DNA of 64,000 nt. It comes from Halictus rubicundus (taxonomy: Eukaryota > Arthropoda > Insecta > Hymenoptera > Halictidae). This document shows positions 26,001-38,056 of the stretch, in pieces; the first letter of the stretch is position 1; every line of letters starts with the position of its first letter. The notes beneath the pieces are model-generated. The model worked only from the letters and a program-made list of their open reading frames with translations. It was not told the origin of the DNA and did not search any database. Made by a program: the position numbers and the translations under genes. Location: assembly GCF_050948215.1 (NCBI RefSeq), contig NW_027488711.1, forward strand, positions 124,001 to 188,000, given 5' to 3'.

Positions 26001-27427
26001 ATAGAGGATAGGATAGGATAGAGGATAGGATAGGATAGAGGATAGGATAGGATAGAGGATAGGATAGGATAGAGGATAGGATAGGATAGAGGATAGGATA
26101 GGATAGAGGAAAGGATAGGATAGAGGATAGGATAGGATAGAGGAAAGGATAGGATAGAGGAAAGGATAGGATAGAGGATAGGATAGGACAGAGGATAGGA
26201 TACAGTATAGGATAGAGGATGCAGGATAGGATAGGATAGAGGATAGGATAGTATAGAGTATAGGATAGGATACAGAATAGGATAGGATATAGGATAGGAT
26301 AGGATAGAGGAGAGGATAGGATAGAGGAAAGGATAGGATAGAGGATAGGATAGGATAGAGGATAGGATAGGACAGAGGATAGGATAGAGTATAGGATAGA
26401 GGATGCAGGATAGGTTAGGATAGAGGATAGGATAGTATAGAGTATAGGATAGGATACAGCATAGGATAGGATATAGGATAGAGAATAATATATGATATAG
26501 GATAGAGAATAGGATAGGATATAGGATATAATAGGATAGAGGATAGGATAGGATATAGGATAGGATAGGATGGATGATAGGATATGATAGAGGATAGGAT
26601 AGGTTAGGATAGAGGATAGGATAGGATAGACGATAGAGGATAGGATGGATAATAGGATATTATAGAGGATAGGATAGGATAGAGGAGAGGATGGGATAGA
26701 GGATAGGATAGGATAGAGGATAGGATAGGATAGAGTATAGGATAGGGGATGGAGGATAGGATAGGATAGAGGATAAGATAGGATAGAGAATAGGATAGGA
26801 TGGATGATAGGATATGACAGAGGATAGGATAGTACAGAGTATAGGATAGGATACAGAATAGGATAGGATATATGATAGGATAGGATAGAGGATAGGATAG
26901 GATAGGGGAAAGGATAGGATAGAGGATAGGATAGGATAGAGGATAGGATAGGACAGAGGATAGGATAGAGTATAGGATAGAGGATGCAGGATAGGATAGG
27001 ATATAGGATAGAGAATAATATATGATATAGGATAGAGAATAGGATAGGATATAGGATATTATAGGATAGAGGATAGGATAGGATAGAGGATAGGATAGGA
27101 TGGATGATAGGATATGACAGAGGATAGGATAGTACAGAGTATAGGATAGGATACAGAATAGGATAGGATATATGATAGGATAGGATAGAGGATAGGATAG
27201 TATAGAGTATAGGATAGGATACAGCATAGGATAGGATATAGGATAGAGAATAATATATGATATAGGATAGAGAATAGGATAGGATATAGGATATTATAGG
27301 ATAGAGGATAGGATAGGATAGAGGATAGGATAGGATGGATGATAGGATATGATAGAGGATAGGATAGGTTAGGATAGAGGATAGGATAGGATAGAGGATA
27401 GGATAGGATAGAGGATAGGATAGGATA
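23044..27427 (+). repeat. Giant higher-order repeat, copy B (4,384 bp, deleted form)
   Basis: Middle HOR copy. B and the start of C align at a constant +4,384 from 23,044 to about 24,662. The right part of B matches C at +5,979, later +5,962. B lacks the 1,595-bp family II segment of A and C; the join is at 24,650-24,662 within ATAGAGGATAGG. It starts with three 128-bp units (23078, 23206, 23334). A matching substitution at 26454 (CAGCATAGG, against AAGCATAGG in A at 22074) is shared with C. ATGCAT lies at 25933. Confidence 0.93.
23078..23461 (+). repeat. Three tandem copies of the 128-bp composite unit (HOR B)
   Basis: Units begin at 23078, 23206 and 23334 and share the eight-block structure described at 17227. 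The third unit has a private GGCTAGTATA variant (C at 23442) absent from the matching unit in C. Copy A has only two units here, so the 128-bp composite itself varies in number between HOR copies. Confidence 0.94.
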
Positions 27428-27461
27428 GAGGAAAGGATAGGATAGAGGATAGGATAGGATA

Positions 27462-27845
27462 GAGGAAAGGATAGGATAGAGGATAGGATAGGATAGAGGA
27501 TAGGATAGGACAGAGGATAGGATAGAGTATAGGATAGAGGATGCAGGATAGGATAGGATAGAGGATAGGATAGTATAGAGTATAGGATAGAGGAAAGGAT
27601 AGGATAGAGGATAGGATAGGATAGAGGATAGGATAGGACAGAGGATAGGATAGAGTATAGGATAGAGGATGCAGGATAGGATAGGATAGAGGATAGGATA
27701 GTATAGAGTATAGGATAGAGGAAAGGATAGGATAGAGGATAGGATAGGATAGAGGATAGGATAGGACAGAGGATAGGATAGAGTATAGGATAGAGGATGC
27801 AGGATAGGATAGGATAGAGGATAGGATAGTATAGAGTATAGGATA
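27462..27845 (+). repeat. Three tandem copies of the 128-bp composite unit (HOR C)
   Basis: Start positions 27462, 27590 and 27718 correspond to B plus 4,384. Unit 3 has the regular GATAGTATA in place of B's GCTAGTATA. Confidence 0.93.
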
Positions 27846-29045
27846 GGATACAGAATAGGATAGGATATAGGATAGGATAGGATAGAGGATAGGATAGGAT
27901 AGAGGAAAGGATAGGATAGAGGATAGGATAGGATAGAGAATAGGATAGGACAGAGGATAGGATAGAGTATAGGATAGAGGATGCAGGATAGGATAGGATA
28001 GAGGATAGGATAGGATACAGGATAGGATAGAGGATCGGATAGAGGATAGGATAGGATAGAGGATCGGATAGAGGATAGGATAAGATAGAGGATCGGATAA
28101 AGGATAGGATAGGATAGAGGAAAGGATATAATAGAGGATAGGATAGGTAATTGGATAGGATAGAGGATAGGATAAGGTAGAGGATAGTATAGGATAGAGG
28201 ATGGGATAGGATAGAGGATAGGATAGGATAAAGGATAGGATAGGATAGAGGATAGGATAGGATAGAGGATAGGATAGGATAGAGGATAGGATAGTATAGA
28301 GGAAAGGATAGGATAGAGGATAGGATAGGATAGAGGAAAGGATAGGATAGAGGATAGGATAGGATAGAGGATAGGATAGGACAGAGGATAGGATAGAGTA
28401 TAGGATAGAGGATGCAGGATAGGATAGGATAGAGGATAGGATAGTATAGAGTATAGGATAGAGGAAAGGATAGGATAGAGGATAGGATAGGATAGAGGAT
28501 AGGATAGGACAGAGGATAGGATAGAGTATAGGATAGAGGATGCAGGATAGGATAGGATAGAGGATAGGATAGGATACAGGATAGGATAGGATAGAGGATA
28601 GGATAGGATGGGATAGAGGATAGGATAGGATAGAGGTTATATAATAGGATTGAGGAAAGGATAGGATAGAGGATAGGATAGGATAGAGGATAGGATAGGA
28701 TAGAGAATAGGATAGGATATAGGATATTATAGGATAGAGGATAGGATAGGATAGAGGATAGGATAGGATGGATGATAGGATATGATAGAGGATAGGATAG
28801 GTTAGGATAGAGGATAGGATAGGATAGACGATAGAGGATAGGATGGATAATAGGATATTATAGAGGATAGGATAGGATAGAGGAGAGGATGGGATAGAGG
28901 ATAGGATAGGATAGAGTATAGGATAGGGGATGGAGGATAGGATAGAAAATAGGATAAGATATAGGATAGATAATAGGATAGGATATAGGATATTATAGGA
29001 TAGAGGATAGGATAGGATAGAGGATACGATATGATAGAGGATAGG

Positions 29046-30640
29046 GTAGGATGGAGGATAGGATAGGATAGAGGATAGGATAATATAGACGATAGGATAG
29101 GATAGAGGATAGGATAGGGGATTGGATAGGATAGGATGGAGGGTACGATATTATAGAGGATACGATAGGATAGAGGATAGGATAGGATGGGATAGAGGAT
29201 AGGATAGGATACAGGATAGGATAGGATAGAGGATAGGATAGGATGGGATAGAGGATAGGATAGGATAGAGGTTATATAATAGGATTGAGGAAAGGATAGG
29301 ATAGAGGATAGGATAGGATAGAGGATAGGATAGGATAGAGGATAGGATAGGATAGACGATAGGATAGGATAGAGGATAGGATAGGATAGAGTATACGATA
29401 GAGGATTGGATATGATAGAGGATAGGATAGAGGATACGATAGAGGATTGGATATGATAGAGGATAAGATAGAGGATAGGATAGGATAGAGGATAGGATAG
29501 GATAGAGGATCGGATAGAGGATAGGATAGGATAGAGGATAGGATAGGATAGAGGATAGGATATAATAGAGGATTGGATAGGATAGAGGATAGGATAGGAT
29601 AGAGGATCTAATAGAGGATAGGATAGGATAGAGGATAGGATAGGATAGAGGATAGGATAGGATAGAGGATAGGATAGGATAGAGGATAGGATAAGATAGA
29701 GGATAGGATAGGATGGGATAGAGGATAGGATAGGATAGAATAGGATAGATGATATTATAGGATAGAGTAAACGATATTATAGAGGATAAGATAGGGTAGA
29801 GGATAGGATAGAGGATAGGATAGAGGATAGGATAGAGGATAGGATAGAGGATAGGATAGAGGATAGGATAAGATAGAGGATAGGATAGAGGATAGGATAG
29901 AGGATAGGATAAGATAGAGGATAGGATAGGATAGAGGATAGGATAGGATAGAGGATCGGATAGAGGATAGGATAGGTAATTGGATAGGATAGAGGATAGG
30001 ATAAGGTAGAGGATAGTATAGGATAGAGGATAGGATAGGATAGAGGATAGGATAGGATAGAGGATAGGATAGGAAAAAGGATAGGATAGGATAGGATAGA
30101 GGATAGGATAGGATAGAGGATAGGATAGGATACAGGATAGGATAGGATAGAGGATAATATAGGATAGAGGATAGGATAGGATAGAGGATAGGATAGGATA
30201 GAGGATAGGATAGGATAGAGGATAGGATAGGATAGAGGATAGGATAGAGGATAGGATAGGATAGAGGATAGGACAGGGGATAGGATAGGATAGAGGATCG
30301 GATAGAGGATAGGATAGGATAGAGGATCGGATAGAGGATAGGATAGGATAGAGGAAAGGATATAATAGAGGATAGGATAGGTAATTGGATAGGATAGAGG
30401 ATAGGATAAGGTAGAGGATAGTATAGGATAGAGGATGGGATAGGATAGAGGATAGGATAGGATAAAGGATAGGATAGGATAGAGGATAGGATAGGATAGA
30501 GGATAGGATAGGATACAGGATAGGATAGAGGATCGGATAGAGGATAGGATAGGATAGAGGATAGGATAGAGGATAGGATAAGATAGAGGATCGGATAAAG
30601 GATAGGATAGGATAGAGGAAAGGATATAATAGAGGATAGG
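29046..30640 (+). repeat. 1,595-bp segment of HOR C matching A 18683-20277
   Basis: Same length and order as in A at offset 10,363, with few substitutions (for example GGATGGGATAG here against GGATGGAATAG near 18,825 in A). It contains GTAATTGG near 29.97 and 30.38 kb and the GAGTAAACGATATTATAG element near 29.77 kb. Its presence in the two outer copies and absence from the middle one makes deletion in B the simplest reading. Confidence 0.9.
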
Positions 30641-33355
30641 ATAGGTAATTGGATAGGATAGAGGATAGGATAAGGTAGAGGATAGTATAGGATAGAGGAT
30701 GGGATAGGATAGAGGATAGGATAGGATAAAGGATAGGATAGGATAGAGGATAGGATAGGATAGAGGATAGGATAGGATAGAGGATAGGATAGGATAGAGG
30801 AAAGGATAGGATAGAGGATAGGATAGGATAGAGGAAAGGATAGGATAGAGGATAGGATAGGATAGAGGATAGGATAGGACAGAGGATAGGATAGAGTATA
30901 GGATAGAGGATGCAGGATAGGATAGGATAGAGGATAGGATAGTATAGAGTATAGGATAGAGGAAAGGATAGGATAGAGGATAGGATAGGATAGAGGATAG
31001 GATAGGACAGAGGATAGGATAGAGTATAGGATAGAGGATGCAGGATAGGATAGGATAGAGGATAGGATAGTATAGAGTATAGGATAGGATACAGAATAGG
31101 ATAGGATATAGGATAGGATAGGATAGAGGATAGGATAGGATAGAGGAAAGGATAGGATAGAGGATAGGATAGGATAGAGAATAGGATAGGACAGAGGATA
31201 GGATAGAGTATAGGATAGAGGATGCAGGATAGGATAGGATAGAGGATAGGATAGTATAGAGTATAGGATAGGATACAGAATAGGATAGGATATAGGATAG
31301 AGAATAATATATGATATAGGATAGAGAATAGGATAGGATATAGGATATTATAGGATAGAGGATAGGATAGGATAGAGGATAGGATAGGATGGATGATAGG
31401 ATATGATAGAGGATAGGATAGGTTAGGATAGAGGATAGGATAGGATAGACGATAGAGGATAGGATGGATAATAGGATATTATAGAGGATAGGATAGGATA
31501 GAGGAGAGGATGGGATAGAGGATAGGATAGGATAGAGTATAGGATAGGGGATGGAGGATAGGATAGAAAATAGGATAAGATATAGGATAGATAATAGGAT
31601 AGGATATAGGACATTATACGATAGAGGATAGGATAGGATAGAGGATACGATATGATAGAGGATAGGGTAGGATGGAGGATAGGATAGGATAGAGGATAGG
31701 ATAGGATAGTTGATACGATATGATAGAGGATAGGATAGGATAGAGGGTAGTATAGGATAGAGGATACGATATGATAGAGGATAGGGTAGGATGGAAGATA
31801 GGATAGGATAGAGGATAGGATAGGATAGAGGATACGATATGATACAGGATAGGGTAGGATTGAGGATAGGATAGGATAGAGGATAGGATGGGATAGACGA
31901 TAGAGGATGCGATGCATGATAGGATAGGATAGAGGATAGGATAGGATAGAGGATAGGATAGGATAGAGGATAGGATAGGATAGAGGATAGGATAGGATAG
32001 AGGATAGGATAGGATAGAGGATAGGATAGGATAGAGGATAGGATAGGATAGAGGATAGGATAGGATAGAGGAAAGGATAGGATAGAGGATAGGATAGGAT
32101 AGAGGAAAGGATAGGATAGAGGAAAGGATAGGATAGAGGATAGGATAGGACAGAGGATAGGATACAGTATAGGATAGAGGATGCAGGATAGGATAGGATA
32201 GAGGATAGGATAGTATAGAGTATAGGATAGGATACAGAATAGGATAGGATATAGGATAGGATAGGATAGAGGAGAGGATAGGATAGAGGAAAGGATAGGA
32301 TAGAGGATAGGATAGGATAGAGGATAGGATAGGACAGAGGATAGGATAGAGTATAGGATAGAGGATGCAGGATAGGTTAGGATAGAGGATAGGATAGTAT
32401 AGAGTATAGGATAGGATACAGCATAGGATAGGATATAGGATAGAGAATAATATATGATATAGGATAGAGAATAGGATAGGATATAGGATATTATAGGATA
32501 GAGGATAGGATAGGATAGAGGATAGGATAGGATGGATGATAGGATATGATAGAGGATAGGATAGGTTAGGATAGAGGATAGGATAGGATAGACGATAGAG
32601 GATAGGATGGATAATAGGATATTATAGAGGATAGGATAGGATAGAGGAGAGGATGGGATAGAGGATAGGATAGGATAGAGGATAGGATAGGATAGAGTAT
32701 AGGATAGGGGATGGAGGATAGGATAGGATAGAGGATAAGATAGGATAGAGGATAGGATAGGATGGATGATAGGATATGACAGAGGATAGGATAGTACAGA
32801 GTATAGGATAGGATACAGAATAGGATAGGATATATGATAGGATAGGATAGAGGATAGGATAGGATAGGGGAAAGGATAGGATAGAGGATAGGATAGGATA
32901 GAGGATAGGATAGGACAGAGGATAGGATAGAGTATAGGATAGAGGATGCAGGATAGGATAGGATATAGGATAGAGAATAATATATGATATAGGATAGAGA
33001 ATAGGATAGGATATAGGATATTATAGGATAGAGGATAGGATAGGATAGAGGATAGGATAGGATGGATGATAGGATATGACAGAGGATAGGATAGTACAGA
33101 GTATAGGATAGGATACAGAATAGGATAGGATATATGATAGGATAGGATAGAGGATAGGATAGTATAGAGTATAGGATAGGATACAGCATAGGATAGGATA
33201 TAGGATAGAGAATAATATATGATATAGGATAGAGAATAGGATAGGATATAGGATATTATAGGATAGAGGATAGGATAGGATAGAGGATAGGATAGGATGG
33301 ATGATAGGATATGATAGAGGATAGGATAGGTTAGGATAGAGGATAGGATAGGATA

Positions 33356-34825
33356 GATTATAGAGGATAGGATGGATAATAGGATATTATAGAGGATAGG
33401 ATAGGATAGAGGAGAGGATGGGATAGAGGATAGGATAGGATAGACGATAGAGGATAGGATGGATAATAGGATATTATAGAGGATAGGATAAGATAGAGGA
33501 TAGGATAGGATGGATGATAGGATATGATAGATGATAGGATAGGAAAGAGGATAGGATAGGATAGATGATAAGATAGGATAGAGGATAGGATAGGATGGAG
33601 GGTAGTATAGGATAGAGGATAGGATAGGATAGTTGATACGATATGATAGAGGATAGGATAGGATAGAGGGTAGTATAGGATAGAGGATAGGATAGGATAG
33701 AGGATACGATATGTTAGAGGATAGGGTAGGATGGAGGATAGGATAGGATAGAGGATAGGATAGGATAGAGGATACGATATGATACAGGATAGGGTAGGAT
33801 TGAGGATAGGATAGGATAGAGGATAGAATGGGATGGACGATAGAGGATGCGATGCATGATAGGATATGATAGAGGATAGGATAGGATGGAGGACAGGATA
33901 GGATAGAGGATAGGATAGGATAGAGGATAGGATAGGATAGAGGATAGGATAGGATAGAGGAAAGGATAGAGGATAGGATAGGATAGAGGATAGGATAGGA
34001 TAGAGGATAGGATAGGATAGAGGATAGGATAGGACAGAGGATAGGATAGGATAGAGGATAGGATAGGACAGAGGATAGGATAGGATAGAGGATAGGATAG
34101 GATAGAGGATAGGATAGGATAGAGGATAGGATAGGATAGAGGAAAGGATAGGATAGAGGATAGGATAGGATAGAGGATAGGATGGAGGAAAGGATAGGAT
34201 AGAGGATAGCATAGGATAGAGGATAGGATAGAGGAAAGGATAGGATAGAGGATAGGATAGGATAGAGGATAGGATAGGACAGAGGATAGGATAGAGTATA
34301 GGATAGAGGATGCAGGATAGGATAGGATAGAGGATAGGATAGTATAGAGTATAGGATAGGATACAGAATAGGATAGGATATAGGATAGGATAGGATAGAG
34401 GATAGGATAGGATAGAGGAAAGGATAGGATAGAGGATAGGATAGGATAGAGGATAGGATAGGACAGAGGATAGGATAGAGTATAGGATAGAGGATGCAGG
34501 ATAGGATAGGATAGAGGATAGGATAGTATAGAGTATAGGATAGGATACAGAATAGGATAGGATATAGGATAGAGAATAATATATGATATAGGATAGAGAA
34601 TAGGATAGGATATAGGATATTATAGGATAGAGGATAGGATAGGATAGAGGATAGGATAGAGGATAGGATCGAGGATAGGATAGACTATAGAATAGGATAG
34701 ATGATATTATAGGATAGAGGATAGGATATGATAGAGTAAACGATATTATAGAGGATAAGATAGGGTAGAGGATAGGATAGAGGATAGGATAGGATAGAGG
34801 ATAGGATAGAGGATAGGGTAGAGGA
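33356..34825 (+). repeat. Transition zone, rearranged family I modules
   Basis: Begins with GATAGATTATAGAGG and two closely spaced GGATGGATAATAGG elements (33,371 and 33,460), then GATGGATGATAGG, GTTGATACGATATG and an ATGCAT element at 33852. It continues with canonical 17-mers containing GAGGAAAGG and GATGCAGG variants, and an AT-rich element near 34.57 kb. From about 34,640 it turns to 12-mers with GATCGAGG, GACTATAGAATAGG and GAGTAAACGATATTATAG. No gene. Confidence 0.82.
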
Positions 34826-37800
34826 TAGGATAGAGGATAGGATAGAGGATAGGGTAGAGGATAGGATACAGAATAGGATAGGATATAGGATAGAGAATAA
34901 TATATGATATAGGATAGAGAATAGGATAGGATATAGGATATTATAGGATAGAGGATAGGAAAGGATAGAGGATAGGATAGGATGGATGATAGGATATGAT
35001 AGAGCATAGGGTAAGTTAGGATAGAGGATAGGATAGGATAGACGATAGAGGATAGGATGGATAATAGGATATTATAGAGCATAGGATAGGATAGAGGAGA
35101 GGATGGGATAGAGGATAGGATAGGATAGAGGATAGGATAGGATAGAGTATAGGATAGAGGATGGAGGATAGGATAGGATAGAGGATAAGATAGGATAGAG
35201 GATCGGATAGGATGGATGATACGATATGACAGAGGATAGGATAGTACAGAGTATAGGATTGGATAGAGAATAGGATAGGACATAGGATAGATAATAGGAT
35301 AGGATATAGGATATTATAGGATAGAGGATAGGATAGGATAGAGGATACGATATGATAGAGGATAGGGTAGGATGGAGGATAGGATAGTATAGAGGATAGG
35401 ATAGGATAGAGGACACGATATGATAGAGGATAGGGTAGGATGGAGGATAGGATAGGATAGAGGATAGGATGGGATAGACGATAGAGGATGCGATGGATGA
35501 TAGGATATGATAGAGGATAGGATAGGATAGAGGATAGGATAGGATAGAGGATAGGATAGGATAGAGGATAGGATAGGATAGAGGATAGGATAGGATCTAG
35601 GATAGGATAGGATAGAGGATAGGATAGGATAGAGGGTAGTATAGGATAGAGGATAGCATAGGATAGATGATACGATATGATATGGGAGTAGATAGGATAG
35701 AGGATAGGATAGGATAGAGGATAGGATAGGATAGAGGATAGGATAGTATAGAGTATAGGATAGGATACAGAATAGGATAGGATATAGGATAGAGAATAAT
35801 ATATGATATAGGATAGAGAATAGGATAGGATATAGGATATTATAGGATAGAGGATAGGATAGGATAGAGGATAGGATAGGATGGATGATAGGATATGATA
35901 GAGGATAGGATAGGTTAGGATAGAGGATAGGATAGGATAGACGATAGAGGATAGGATGGATAATAGGATATTATTGAGGATAGGATAGGATAGAGGATAG
36001 GATAGGGTAGAGAATAGGATAGGATAGAGGATAGGATGGGATAGACGATAGAGGATGCGATGCATGATAGGATATGATAGAGGATAGGATAGTACAGAGT
36101 ATATGATTGGATAGAGAATAGGATAGGATATAGGATAGATAATAGGATAGGATATAGGATATTATAGGATAGAGGATAGGATAGGATAGAGGATACGATA
36201 TGATAGAGGATAGGGTAGGATGGAGGATAGGATAGGATAGAGGATAGGATAGGATAGAGGATACGATATGATACAGGATAGGGTAGGATGGAGGATAGGA
36301 TAGGATAGAGGATAGGATGGGATAGACGATAGAGGATGCGATGCATGATAGGATATGATAGAGGATAGGATAGGATAGAGGATAGGATAGGATAGAGGAT
36401 AGGATAGGATAGAGGATAGGATAGGATAGAGGATAGGATAGGATAGATGATAGGATAGGAAAGAGGATAGGATAGGATAGAGGATAGGATAGGATAGAGT
36501 ATATGATAGAGGATTGGATATGATTGAGGATAGGATAGAGGATACGATAGAGGATTGGATATGATAGAGGATAGGATAGAGGATAGAATAGGATAGATGA
36601 TATTATAGGATAGAGGATAGGATATGATAGAGTAAACGATATTTTAGAGGATAAGATAGGGTAGAGGATAGGATAGAGGATAGGATTGGATAGAGGATAG
36701 GATAGAGGATAGGATAGAGGATAGGATAGAGGATAGGATAGAGGATAGGATAGAGGATAGGATAGAGGATAGGATCGAGGATAGGATAGACTATAGAATA
36801 GGATAGATGATATTATAGGATAGAGGATAGGATATGATAGAGTAAACGATATTATAGAGGATAAGATAGGGTAGAGGATAGGATAGAGGATAGGATAGGA
36901 TAGAGGATAGGATAGAGGATAGGGTAGAGGATAGGATAGAGGATAGGTTAAGATAGAGGATAGGATAGAGGATAGGATAGAGGATAGGATAAGATAGAGG
37001 ATAGGATAGGATAGAGGATAGGATAGGATAGAGGATCGGATAGAGGATAGGATAGGATAGAGGATAGGATAGGATAGAGGATAGGATAGGGTAGAGGATA
37101 GGATAAGATAGAGGATAGGATAGGATGGGATAGAGGATAGGATAGGATAGAATAGGATAGATGATATTATAGGATAGAGGATAGGATATGATAGAGTAAA
37201 CGATATTTTAGAGGATAAGATAGGGTAGAGGATAGGATAGAGGATAGGATAGGATAGAGGATAGGATAGAGGATAGGATAGAGGATAGGATAGAGGATAG
37301 GATAGAGGATAGGATAGAGGATAGGATAGAGGATAGGATAGAGGATAGGATAGAGGATAGGATAGAGGATAGGATAGAGGATAGGATAGAGGATAGGATA
37401 GAGGATAGGATAGAGGATAGGATAGAGGATAGGATAGACTATAGAATAGGATAGATGATATTATAGGATAGAGGATAGGATATGATAGAGTAAACGATAT
37501 TATAGAGGATAAGATAGGGTAGAGGATAGGATAGAGGATAGGATAGGATAGAGGATAGGGTAGAGGATAGGATAGAGGATAGGATAAGATAGAGGATAGG
37601 ATAGAGGATAGGATAGAGGATAGGATAAGATAGAGGATAGGATAGGATAGAGGATAGGATAGGATAGAGGATCGGATAGAGGATAGGATAGGATAGAGGA
37701 TAGGATAGGATAGAGGATAGGATATAATAGAGGATTGGATAGGATAGAGGATAGGATAGGATAGAGGATCTAATAGATAATAGGATAGGATAGAGGATAG

Positions 37801-38056
37801 GATAGGATAGAGGATAGGATAGGATAGAGGATAGGATAGGATAGAGGATAGGATAAGATAGAGGATAGGATAGGATGGGATAGAGGATAGGATAGGATAG
37901 AATAGGATAGATGATATTATAGGATAGAGTAAACGATATTATAGAGGATAAGATAGGGTAGAGGATAGGATAGAGGATAGGATAGAGGATAGGATAGAGG
38001 ATAGGATAGAGGATAGGATAGAGGATAGGATAGAGGATAGGATAGAGGATAGGATA
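34826..38056 (+). repeat. Long-range duplicated block, copy I
   Basis: Matches about 54,261-57,462 at +19,435 over its first part (C of TACAGAATAGG at 34869/54304; ATGCAT at 36060/55495 and 36341/55776), then at +19,418, +19,442 and +19,430 after unit-sized indels. Content in order: an AT-rich element, family I markers, the rare ATATGGGAGTAGATAGG near 35,670, two ATGCAT elements, GTATATGATAGAGGATTGG, then long 12-mer arrays with GAGTAAACGATATT elements, GATCGAGG, GACTATAGAATAGG and GGTTAAGATAG. Family II variants (GAGGATCGG, GATATAATAG, GATCTAATAG) appear near the right end. Confidence 0.9.
37257..37436 (+). repeat. Fifteen perfect tandem copies of the 12-mer
   Basis: 180 bp of exact GAGGATAGGATA, starting after a 17-mer and ending at the GACTATAGAATAGG variant. 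It is the purest 12-mer array in the window and shows the minus-one-pentamer form of the base unit. The matching array in the duplicated block (56699-56866) has 14 copies. Confidence 0.97.

Larger units (their letters stand above)
27428..33355 (+). repeat. Giant higher-order repeat, copy C
   Basis: Third HOR copy, full-length form with the 1,595-bp segment at 29046-30640. It tracks A at +10,363 up to that segment's end, then B at +5,979, falling to +5,962 after one 17-mer is lost: the canonical run after the ATGCAT element has nine units in A (21569-21721) and B (25953-26105) but eight in C (31932-32067). The right edge is near 33,355, where C goes to GATAGATTATAGAGG while A and B continue with canonical units that begin the next copy. 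Substitutions from A are sparse, for example GATAGACGAT at 29351-29360 in place of GATAGAGGAT. Confidence 0.92.
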
